In this document: one piece after another, positions 1-5,941 of the stretch | How the letters are laid out: each line of letters opens with the position of its first letter | How positions within the stretch are numbered: the stretch's first letter is position 1 | DNA from: Microbacteriaceae bacterium | Lineage (GTDB): Bacteria; Actinomycetota; Actinomycetes; Actinomycetales; Microbacteriaceae | DNA length: 6,266 nt | Reading direction: 5' to 3' | Assembly: GCA_025463615.1 (NCBI GenBank) | Contig: JAODAU010000448.1 | Coordinates: 1 to 6,266 of the forward strand | Notes under the pieces: generated by a model | The model's database searches: none | The model's input: only the letters and a program-made list of their open reading frames with translations | What the model was told of the DNA's origin: nothing | Program-made: the position numbers and the translations under genes

Positions 1-584
1 GGCGGCATGTCCCACACCAACCGCACCATCCCGTTCGACCCGGGGATGAACTTCACCGAGCGTTGAAGCCGGTGGATCGCGTCCCGGTCGAGAACGCCGT
101 CCTCGTCCAGGCGATCCCGCACGTTCCGCGCCAGGGTGTGAAGGTCGGCGATGGTGAAATCGGGGGCACGGGCGACGAGCTCGTATTCGGCGATCTGCCG
201 CTTCTCGGTGGAACAGCGCGGCGCCGCAGATTGGAGCTCGCGGACGATGATTTCCGCCGCCGCGATCCCCAGAGAACAAGCAGCGATCGCCTCCGCGACG
301 ACCGGGTGCTCGGGAGGCAATGGCGTGCCATCCAACGCCTGCCGTGCCCGTATTGCGAGCCCGACGGTGCAGTACCGTTTCGCCTCCTGCACGCTGACAT
401 GCCACAGGTCGGCAAGCATCAATTCTGGCCGCGCGTAACCGGCACGACGGGAGAGGCCGTCCTTGTCCAGCGACCGGTCCGACAGCGCCGCGAACTCCCC
501 AGCCGCGACGATCAGCCGGGCATCCAGCTCGAGCTTCTCGCGCGCGAGGGACGCCAGGGTGGCGAGAACGGGTGCTGTGGTCAC
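1..584 (-). CDS. DUF222 / 13E12-repeat family protein (HNH endonuclease family), partial, C-terminus outside window
   Basis: The minus strand is open from a GTG at 584 to the left edge, giving 194 residues that begin VTTAPVLATLASLAREKLEL. The pattern fits the DUF222 domain of actinobacterial 13E12-repeat proteins: an Ala/Leu/Arg-rich helical N-terminus, AEAIAACSLGIAAAEIIVREL at about residues 97-117, then DLHTLARNVRDRLDEDGVLDRD at about 147-168, and the start of the FIPGSNGMVRLVWDMPP segment at 179 onward. Full-length members usually end in an HNH nuclease motif, which would lie outside this window, so nuclease activity cannot be judged. No clear Shine-Dalgarno precedes the GTG. An in-frame GTG at 650, inside the repeat, is a less likely alternative; an in-frame stop lies at 693-695. 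The apparent plus-strand reading frames here are shadows. The cellular role of the family is poorly known. The gene lies downstream of the lrp-type gene on the same strand. Confidence 0.8.
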   Translation of the reverse strand, partial: MTTAPVLATLASLAREKLELDARLIVAAGEFAALSDRSLDKDGLSRRAGYARPELMLADLWHVSVQEAKRYCTVGLAIRARQALDGTPLPPEHPVVAEAIAACSLGIAAAEIIVRELQSAAPRCSTEKRQIAEYELVARAPDFTIADLHTLARNVRDRLDEDGVLDRDAIHRLQRSVKFIPGSNGMVRLVWDMP

Positions 585-623
585 GTAATCATTCTTGCGG
601 AGGCCACCGACATTCCTCGCCGA

Positions 624-708
624 GATCTCGACAAGCTCGACCCGCTTCACGGGGGCGCTTCGCGAGGGAGGTCTCGACGAGCTCGATCCGCTTCACGGGG
701 GCGCTTCG
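624..708. repeat. Imperfect tandem repeat, two 39-base units, period 46
   Basis: Units at 624-662 and 670-708 match at 36 of 39 positions, including an identical 21-base core (642-662 and 688-708) that contains cttcacgggggcgcttcg. The other shared part is a tctcgac(a/g)agctcga block, which contains small palindromes (gagatctc at 622-629, cgagctcg at 678-685). The repeat fills most of the 148-base gap (585-732) between the regulator stop and the DUF222 start. That gap shows no other gene, and I see no hairpin followed by a T-run for either strand. The composition resembles dispersed intergenic repeats that I recall from related actinobacteria, but whether it occurs elsewhere in this genome cannot be seen here. 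Confidence 0.8.
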
Positions 709-732
709 AGAGCCTCAGCGACCGACTGCGAG

Positions 733-1323
733 CTACCGGGCCGCGGCCGCGTCGCGCCCGTTGCCCGCGGTCGTGAACCGCGTCATCCCGAGCCGGGTCG
801 CCTGTCCCGAGCGGTCGGGGATGTCGGACGACAGCACGTACGGCTTGCGCACCACCTCGTCGAGCACCACCACGCTCACGACCGACTTCACCTCGGGCCG
901 TGCGGCGACGACACCCGTGACGAAGTCGTGGATGCCGCCGATGTCCACTGCGCGGATGAGCAGCATCGCGTCGTGCTCGCCGGTGGTGATGGCGCAGTAC
1001 TCGACATCCGGCATCTGCAGCAGCCCCTCGCGGAACCGGTGCCAGCTCTGCGGATGCACCGTCACGAACACCAGCGCGCAGATGCTCAGGCCCGCGGCAG
1101 CCGCGTCGATCTGCGCGGTGAACCCGGTGATGATGCCCGCGTTGGTCATCTGCTCGACCCGGTTGTAGACGCTCGCGCGCGAGACGTTGACCTTCTCGGC
1201 GAGCGCCGCCATCGAGATGCGGCCGTCCTCGCGGAGCAGCGAGAGGATGCGCAGGTTCACGTCATCCAGCCCGGTCGACTTTTGTCCAACGACTGCTGGA
1301 CTCGCTTGCTCGGTATTGAACAC
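733..1323 (-). CDS. Lrp/AsnC family transcriptional regulator
   Basis: This 196-residue protein is a DNA-binding regulator of the Lrp/AsnC (feast/famine) family, which typically binds as dimers or octamers and responds to amino acids. An AsnC-type winged helix-turn-helix spans about residues 19-73 (LDDVNLRILSLLREDGRISM, then ALAEKVNVSRASVYNRVEQM with the recognition helix near 48-59). A RAM effector-binding domain follows at about 78-157, with the characteristic TTGEHDAMLLIRAVD stretch at 113-127. The usual family length is near 150-165; here there are about 18 extra N-terminal residues and a polar C-terminal tail of about 35 residues ending in an Ala run. The GTG start at 1323 is preceded by GAGGGAG about four bases upstream. 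The gene diverges from the peptide transporter operon, so it probably regulates that operon and/or itself. The effector is unknown. Confidence 0.93.
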   Translation of the reverse strand: MFNTEQASPAVVGQKSTGLDDVNLRILSLLREDGRISMAALAEKVNVSRASVYNRVEQMTNAGIITGFTAQIDAAAAGLSICALVFVTVHPQSWHRFREGLLQMPDVEYCAITTGEHDAMLLIRAVDIGGIHDFVTGVVAARPEVKSVVSVVVLDEVVRKPYVLSSDIPDRSGQATRLGMTRFTTAGNGRDAAAAR

Positions 1324-1353
1324 TTTGCTCCCTCGGCGTGGCTGTGGAGCACA

Positions 1354-1359
1354 ATTATC
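1354..1359 (-). promoter_or_regulatory. Candidate -10 hexamer for the lrp-type gene
   Basis: Read on the minus strand this is GATAAT, five of six matches to TATAAT, in a small A/T-rich patch. It sits 30 bases upstream of the GTG at 1323, which would leave a short leader containing the GAGGGAG ribosome binding site. No recognisable -35 hexamer lies 16-18 bases further upstream, so the assignment is tentative. Confidence 0.3.
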
Positions 1360-1496
1360 CAGCGTTTACGGCAGGGGAGGAGATAGCGCCGCGAAATATG
1401 CCACGATTCTCCTCATACCGTCCAACGGCATCAGTGGCCTCGGGCGGCCGATCGGCGCGATGACGGGTCACCCCCACTCGCGATTCATCCCGTTCT

Positions 1497-1520
1497 GGTC
1501 GGCGCCCGACAGGGCCGACC
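1497..1520 (+). other. Small hairpin in the leader of the binding-protein gene
   Basis: The arms ggtcggc (1497-1503) and gccgacc (1514-1520) form a perfect 7-base stem around a 10-base loop. It ends nine bases before the GGAGG ribosome binding site (1530-1534) of the gene starting at 1540. The left arm can alternatively pair gtcgg (1498-1502) with ccgac (1506-1510). It could be an operator half-site pair, an mRNA structure, or chance in GC-rich DNA. Confidence 0.35.
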
Positions 1521-1539
1521 CCTTCCCCTGGAGGCATCC

Positions 1540-3120
1540 ATGGTTCTCCGTTCCACCAAGACAAGAGTGGCCATCGGTGCAGCAGCCGTCGCCCTCGCCC
1601 TGCTCGTCACCGGCTGCTCGTCGGGCAAGACGACCGGTGGGAGCGCGAAGACGCTCACCATCGACAAGACCTTCGACCTGAAGACCGCCGACCCGGGCCG
1701 CATGTACGAGCCCACCGGCGAGATGGTCGACAAGGCGCTCTACGAGACGCTGCTCACCTTCAACGGCGGCGACGTCTCGAAGGTCGTGCCGGGGCTCGCG
1801 ACGCTGAAGCAGTCGTCCGACGCGAAGACCTTCACGCTCACCCTCAAGGGCACGCACAAGTTCTCCGATGGTTCGACCATGACCGCCGACGACGTCGTGT
1901 TCTCGCTCGACCGCGTGATCGGCGTGAAGGGCAACCCGTCGTTCCTGCTCGACGGCGTGACCGTCACCAAGAAGAACGCGACCACGGTCGTGCTCACGAC
2001 CGAGAAGCCCACCCCGGCTCTGCCCGCCATCCTGGCCAACCCGGCCCTCGGCATCCTGAACTCCAAGGTCGTCAAGGCGCACGGCGGCTCCACGACCGAA
2101 AGCGACAAGGCCGAGAAGTACCTCAACACGCACTCCGCGGGTTCGGGCCCGTATATCCTCGGCTCGCTCAACCTGTCGTCACAGGTCGTGCTCACCACGA
2201 ACAAGAACTACGACGGCCCCGCCAAGCCGACCTACAGCCGCGTCGTGATCCAGAACGTCGAGGGCGCCACCCAGAAGATCAACGTTCAGGGCGGCAGCGC
2301 GGATGTCGCGCTCGACCTCTCCGGCACGCAGGCGAACGGCCTCAGCAGCAGCTCGCTCAAGGTCACCAGCGACCCGTCGGCGAACGTGATCTTCCTGCTG
2401 CTCAACCAGAACCCCTCGATCTCGGCGATCACGAGCAACCCGGACTTCATCAAGGCGGTCAAGGAGTCGATCGACTACTCCGACCTCGTCTCGATCGCGG
2501 GCACGGGCACCTCGCAGGCCCCCGGCGTCGTGCCAAGCATGTTCCTCGGCGCACTCGACAAGGGCGACGCGCTGAAGACGGATGCCGCGGCGGCGAAGGC
2601 CGACCTCGCGAAGAGCGGTTACGCGGGCGAGAGCGTGACGCTGAGCTTCCCGAGCGACCTCACCCTCAACGGCATCGAGTTCCCCACGATCGCGCAGCGC
2701 ATCCAGTCCCAGCTCAAGACGGCGGGCATCACCGTCGACCTGGCGCCCGCGCCGGTTGCGACCGAGCTGGACGCCTACCGCAACGGCACCGAGAAGATCG
2801 GCCTGTGGTACTGGGGCCCGGACTACCCGGACCCGAGCGACTACCTCGTGTTCACCCCCGGTGACGTGGTCGGCCTCCGCGCCGGCTGGGCCGCGGGAGC
2901 GGACCCGGCGATCACAAAGCTCGCGGATGCCGCGGCCGCCGGCGGCTCGAACGCCGAGCGCACGAGCCAGTTCCAGGCCCTGCAGAAGGCGCTGAACGAG
3001 TCCGGCCCGTTCATCCCGCTGCTGCAGCCGGGCAACAACATCGCGTCGAAGTCGTCGGTCACCGGCGTCGTCTACAACGCGGTGTGGACGATCGACATCG
3101 CAGCCCTCGGCAGCAAGTAA
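1540..3120 (+). CDS. Peptide-type ABC transporter substrate-binding lipoprotein (SBP_bac_5 family)
   Basis: This 526-residue secreted lipoprotein is the ligand receptor of the importer encoded downstream. It has a typical lipoprotein signal: basic RSTKTR, a hydrophobic stretch from about 10 to 22, and the lipobox LVTGC with Cys26 as the lipid-modified residue, followed by a Ser/Gly/Thr linker. Family 5 features are ALYETLLTF (66-74), FSDGSTMTADDVVFSLDR (108-125), GSGPYIL (201-207), WYWGPDYPDPSDYL (423-436) and FIPLLQP (491-497). In peptide-binding members, acidic residues in the region corresponding to DYPDP contact the ligand's amino group, so a peptide or amine-bearing ligand is plausible. 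Nickel, opine or other ligands carried by the same family cannot be excluded. The ATG is supported by GGAGG at 1530-1534, five bases away. It is first in the operon and probably the most highly expressed member. Confidence 0.95.
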   Translation: MVLRSTKTRVAIGAAAVALALLVTGCSSGKTTGGSAKTLTIDKTFDLKTADPGRMYEPTGEMVDKALYETLLTFNGGDVSKVVPGLATLKQSSDAKTFTLTLKGTHKFSDGSTMTADDVVFSLDRVIGVKGNPSFLLDGVTVTKKNATTVVLTTEKPTPALPAILANPALGILNSKVVKAHGGSTTESDKAEKYLNTHSAGSGPYILGSLNLSSQVVLTTNKNYDGPAKPTYSRVVIQNVEGATQKINVQGGSADVALDLSGTQANGLSSSSLKVTSDPSANVIFLLLNQNPSISAITSNPDFIKAVKESIDYSDLVSIAGTGTSQAPGVVPSMFLGALDKGDALKTDAAAAKADLAKSGYAGESVTLSFPSDLTLNGIEFPTIAQRIQSQLKTAGITVDLAPAPVATELDAYRNGTEKIGLWYWGPDYPDPSDYLVFTPGDVVGLRAGWAAGADPAITKLADAAAAGGSNAERTSQFQALQKALNESGPFIPLLQPGNNIASKSSVTGVVYNAVWTIDIAALGSK

Positions 3121-3129
3121 CCCGAGGTT

Positions 3130-4215
3130 GTGAGCACCAGCACAGCACTTCGGCCCTCGCGCGCGGCACGCCCCGCGCGCGAGGGCCGGACCTCGCACGC
3201 CTTCCTGAGGTACGCGCTGCGGCGCGTGATCACGTCGCTGCTGCTGGTGATCGGCGTGACCCTGGTGACGTTCGTGCTCACCAACCTGGTTCCCGGGGAC
3301 CCGGTGGCGGCATCCCTCGGCCAGCGGGCCGCGGAGGACCCGGCGATCGTCGCCCACTTCCGAGCCGAGTACGGGCTCGACAAGCCGCTGGTGGTGCAGT
3401 ACTTCACCTACCTCGGCAACCTGCTGCACGGCAACCTCGGCGTCTCGACGACTACCCACAACCCGGTGGCGGATGACCTCGCCCAGGCGCTGCCCGCCAC
3501 CCTCGAGATCGCCATCGGGGCGATCGTGCTCAGCGTGATCATCGGCGTCGTGCTCGGCACGGTCGCGGCCTACCGCCGCGGCAAGGTCTCGGACCACGTG
3601 CTGCGCGTCGTCTCGCTCGCCGGGCTCAGCGTGCCGACATTCTGGCTCGCGCTGGTGCTCTACTACGTCTTCTACTTCAAGCTGCACATCGCTCCCGGCT
3701 CCGGCAGGCTGAGCAGCGACTTCAACACGCCGCCGCACGTGACCGGGCTCTACACGGTGGACGCCCTGTTCGCCGGCCAGCTCGACACCTTCTTCGACGC
3801 GCTCTCGCACCTCTTTCTGCCGGTGCTGGTGCTGGTGCTCTACACGGTCGGCCTGCTCACGCGGTTCGTGCGCACGGCCGTGCTCGAGGTGCTCGACCAG
3901 GACTATGTGCGCGCCGCCCGGGCGAAGGGCCTGCCGACCCGCACGGTCGTCTGGTCGTACGTGCTGCGCGGGGCCAGCATCCCCGTGCTCACGGTCGTGG
4001 GCCTCGCGTTCGGCAGCCTGCTCAGTGGAACTGTGCTGGTGGAGTCGATCTTCGCCTGGCCCGGCATCGGCAGCTACGCCTACCAGGCGGCGTCGCACCT
4101 CGACCTGCCCGGCATCATGGGCGTCGGCCTGCTCATCGGCGTGATGTACCTGCTGGTCAACCTCATCGTCGACCTGCTCTACGGCCTGCTCGACCCGAGG
4201 GTGAGGGTCGCATGA
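3130..4215 (+). CDS. Peptide-type ABC transporter permease, DppB/OppB class
   Basis: This 361-residue inner-membrane protein is one half of the import channel. Likely membrane segments are at about 33-55, 124-147, 160-183, 228-247, 284-309 and 330-351. Between the first two lies the usual extracytoplasmic loop with LVPGDPVAASLG and FRAEYGLDKPLVVQY. The EAA loop that docks on the ATPases is DYVRAARAKGLPTRTVVWSY (258-277), followed by the conserved FAWPGIGSYAY (308-318) and a C-terminal LLDPRVRV. The GTG start lies nine bases after the binding-protein stop; its only ribosome-binding-like bases (GAGG) are too close. The family core normally begins near residue 26 (FLRYALRRVI), so the first 25 residues are an Arg/Ala-rich extension, encoded partly by a strong inverted repeat. 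The in-frame GTG at 3226 would cut into the core and seems less likely. Confidence 0.93.
   Translation: MSTSTALRPSRAARPAREGRTSHAFLRYALRRVITSLLLVIGVTLVTFVLTNLVPGDPVAASLGQRAAEDPAIVAHFRAEYGLDKPLVVQYFTYLGNLLHGNLGVSTTTHNPVADDLAQALPATLEIAIGAIVLSVIIGVVLGTVAAYRRGKVSDHVLRVVSLAGLSVPTFWLALVLYYVFYFKLHIAPGSGRLSSDFNTPPHVTGLYTVDALFAGQLDTFFDALSHLFLPVLVLVLYTVGLLTRFVRTAVLEVLDQDYVRAARAKGLPTRTVVWSYVLRGASIPVLTVVGLAFGSLLSGTVLVESIFAWPGIGSYAYQAASHLDLPGIMGVGLLIGVMYLLVNLIVDLLYGLLDPRVRVA
3151..3188. repeat. Perfect 16-bp GC-rich inverted repeat (strong hairpin) after the binding-protein gene
   Basis: The left arm cggccctcgcgcgcgg (3151-3166) and the right arm ccgcgcgcgagggccg (3173-3188) are exact reverse complements around a six-base loop, cacgcc. 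Fifteen of the 16 pairs are G:C. It begins 30 bases after the binding-protein stop and lies in the first codons of the permease, encoding an Arg/Ala/Pro-rich stretch. No T-run follows, so it is not a classical intrinsic terminator. A 3' mRNA-stabilising hairpin that raises binding-protein over permease expression, as described for the malE-malF gap of E. coli, is a reasonable inference. Confidence 0.8.
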
Positions 4216-5135
4216 ACGCGACCAGGCCCGAGGCGAAGCCCGAGATCACGACCGACGAGCTCGACCCCACGAAGCTGCGCTGGCGCCGCCCGCGGCTGCG
4301 GCTGGGGCGCTGGTCCGCACCGCTCGGCATCGCGGGCGCTGCGGTGGCCGTGCTCTGGATCCTCGTGGCGATCTTCGCGCCGCTGATCGCGCCGCACGAC
4401 CCGCTCGCGCAGAACCTCCCCATCCTGCAGGCGCCCGGCCAGGGCACCTTCATGGGAACGGATGAGCTCGGCCGCGACGTCTTCTCCCGCGTGATCTTCG
4501 GCGCGCGGGTGACCATCCCGCTGGCGCTGCTGCTGGTGGTGATGTCGGTGCTGATCGGCGCCATCCTCGGCTCGATCGCCGGCTTCTTCGGCGGCTGGGT
4601 GAGCGAGGTCATCATGCGCGTGACCGACTTGGTGATGGCGTTCCCCACCGTCATCCTGGCCATGGTGATCGCCGCAGCGCTCGGTGCGTCGCTGCTCAAC
4701 GCGGTGCTCGCCGCCCTGATCGTGTCGTGGCCGTCGTATGCCCGCCTCACCCGCGGGCTCGTGCTCGGGCTGCGCTCCTCGAACTACGTCGTCTCCGGGC
4801 GGCTGCTCGGGTTCTCGCCGTTCCGGTCGCTCTGGCGGGACATCGCGCCGAATATCCTGGGGCCGATCCTGGTGCTCGCGAGCCTCGACATCGGCACCGC
4901 CATCCTGCTGCTCTCCGGCCTGTCGTTCCTCGGCCTGGGCGCGAAGCCGCCGACCGCGGAGTGGGGCTCCATGGTGTCGGATGCCGTGCACAACTTCGAC
5001 TCCTGGTGGCTGGGCGTGTTCCCCGGCCTCGCCATCCTCACGATCGTCGTCGCCTTCAACTTCGTGGGCGACGCGCTGCGCGACGCGCTCGACCCGAAGT
5101 CGAACACGCTGCGCGGGGGAGGGACGACGCTGTGA
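4212..5135 (+). CDS. Peptide-type ABC transporter permease, DppC/OppC class
   Basis: This 307-residue inner-membrane protein forms the other half of the import channel. A hydrophilic N-terminal tail of about 35 residues precedes the first membrane segment (about 36-60). The class hallmark GTDELGRDVFSR is at 82-93. Further hydrophobic segments lie at about 100-125, 137-157, 160-175, 216-242 and 268-288. The EAA region at about 190-214 (NYVVSGRLLGFSPFRSLWRD) is recognisable but divergent: SGRLLG stands where most relatives have AARALG, and RDIAPN replaces the common RHILPN. LSFLGLGAKPPTAEWGSMV (237-255) and GDALRDALDPK (286-296) are typical. The ATG overlaps the preceding stop by four bases (ATGA), with GAGGG at 4203-4207, indicating coupled translation with the first permease. 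Confidence 0.95.
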   Translation: MNATRPEAKPEITTDELDPTKLRWRRPRLRLGRWSAPLGIAGAAVAVLWILVAIFAPLIAPHDPLAQNLPILQAPGQGTFMGTDELGRDVFSRVIFGARVTIPLALLLVVMSVLIGAILGSIAGFFGGWVSEVIMRVTDLVMAFPTVILAMVIAAALGASLLNAVLAALIVSWPSYARLTRGLVLGLRSSNYVVSGRLLGFSPFRSLWRDIAPNILGPILVLASLDIGTAILLLSGLSFLGLGAKPPTAEWGSMVSDAVHNFDSWWLGVFPGLAILTIVVAFNFVGDALRDALDPKSNTLRGGGTTL

Positions 5136-5941
5136 GCACGCTCGCTATCTCTGACCTGCACATCGACGTGCGCACCCCCGACGGGCCGCGCCCGATCGTG
5201 AACGGCATCGACCTCGTGCTCGAGCGCGGGCGCATCCACGGGCTGGCCGGCGAGTCCGGGTCGGGCAAGACGATGACCGCGCTGGCCGTGCTGGGGCTGC
5301 TGCCGACCACGATGACGGCGCGCGGCAGCATCCTGCTCACCGCCGACGGCGCCGACACGCAGTTGCTCGGGGCCACTCGCCAGACGCTCGGCGCGGTGCG
5401 CGGCCGACGGGTGGCGATGGTCTTCCAGGACCCGTCGACCAGCCTGCACCCGCAGCTCGCGATCGGCCGTCAGCTCACCGACCACATGCGCCACCACCTC
5501 GGGCTCGGCAAGGCCGAGGCGCGGGATCGGGCCATCGCGATGCTCGAGCGCGTGCGCGTTCCCGAGCCGGCGGAGGCGCTGAAGAAGTACCCGCACCAGT
5601 TCTCGGGCGGGCAACGGCAGCGCATCGCCATCGCCATCGCGCTGGCCTGCGACCCGGAGGTGCTGCTCGCCGACGAGCCGACGACCGCCCTGGACGTGAC
5701 CGTGCAGGCCGGCGTGCTCGAGCTGCTGCGCGAGCTGGTGGATGACAGCGGCCTCAGCGTGCTGCTCGTGACCCACGACCTCGGCGTGATGAGCGCCGTC
5801 GCCGACGAGGTGACCGTGATGCGGGCCGGGCTGGTCGTCGAATCGGCGCCGCGGCAGCAGCTGTTCACAAATCCGCAGCACGAGTACACGAAGGCACTGC
5901 TCGCCGCGCTGCCCGGCTCGGCACTGGAGGAGACCCCGTGA
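5132..5941 (+). CDS. Peptide/nickel-type ABC transporter ATP-binding protein (DppD/NikD-like, short form)
   Basis: This 269-residue cytoplasmic ATPase drives the importer. Motifs in order are Walker A GESGSGKT (40-47), Q-loop FQD with Gln99, signature FSGGQRQR (157-164), Walker B VLLADEP (177-183, catalytic Glu182), D-loop TALD (185-188) and the H-loop His215 in LVTHD. All catalytic positions look intact. The GTG at 5132 overlaps the preceding stop (GTGA) and has a GGGGGAGGG Shine-Dalgarno region at 5114-5122; the reading frame is open much further upstream, but only as a shadow of the permease gene. OppD/DppD proteins are usually about 320-340 residues with a C-terminal oligo_HPY extension. 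Here the protein ends soon after HEYTKALLAALPG (250-262), closer to NikD in length. It should pair with the next gene's product as a heterodimer. Confidence 0.93.
   Translation: MSTLAISDLHIDVRTPDGPRPIVNGIDLVLERGRIHGLAGESGSGKTMTALAVLGLLPTTMTARGSILLTADGADTQLLGATRQTLGAVRGRRVAMVFQDPSTSLHPQLAIGRQLTDHMRHHLGLGKAEARDRAIAMLERVRVPEPAEALKKYPHQFSGGQRQRIAIAIALACDPEVLLADEPTTALDVTVQAGVLELLRELVDDSGLSVLLVTHDLGVMSAVADEVTVMRAGLVVESAPRQQLFTNPQHEYTKALLAALPGSALEETP

Larger units (their letters stand above)
1324..1539. promoter_or_regulatory. Divergent promoter/operator region between regulator and transporter operon
   Basis: These 216 bases separate two divergent starts and must hold promoters for both directions. 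The stretch 1350-1420 is distinctly richer in A/T than its surroundings (acaattatcc, gcgtttac, cgaaatatg, cctcatacc), as expected for promoters and for Lrp-type binding. A weak inverted pair TATG-N13-CATA lies at 1397-1417, and gccgatcggc at 1447-1456 is a perfect 10-base palindrome. Either could be part of an operator, but neither is long enough to be convincing. For the transporter, a loose -10 (taccgt, 1416-1421) has no good -35 partner. A 21-codon frame at 1398-1463 has no properly spaced ribosome binding site. Promoter activity is inferred from gene layout. Confidence 0.6.

Noticed and set aside
1..66. Plus-strand frame ending in a TGA at 64-66 that reads like a gene tail (SHTNRTIPFDPGMNFTER)
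   Set aside because: It lies antisense to the DUF222 frame, which gives a recognisable family match over 194 residues; the tail matches nothing I recognise.
63..776. Long plus-strand open frame of 237 residues
   Set aside because: Arg/Pro/Gly-rich shadow of the minus-strand DUF222 gene and the end of the regulator gene; it also runs through the tandem repeat.
1398..1463. 21-codon leader peptide frame in the divergent region
   Set aside because: The nearest Shine-Dalgarno-like sequence (ggggaggag, 1374-1382) is about 15 bases away, and the peptide has no run of regulatory codons.
3151..3188. Intrinsic terminator after the binding-protein gene
   Set aside because: The stem is strong, but no T-run follows and the operon clearly continues; an expression-ratio element is a better reading.
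2179..4098. 639-residue minus-strand open frame
   Set aside because: His/Arg/Glu/Gly-rich composition typical of antisense frames in high-GC genes; it covers well-matched binding-protein and permease genes.
4727..5131. Upstream extension of the first ATPase frame
   Set aside because: This part is Arg/Ala-rich, overlaps the permease in another frame, and the GTG at 5132 has a good ribosome binding site and the normal ABC N-terminus.
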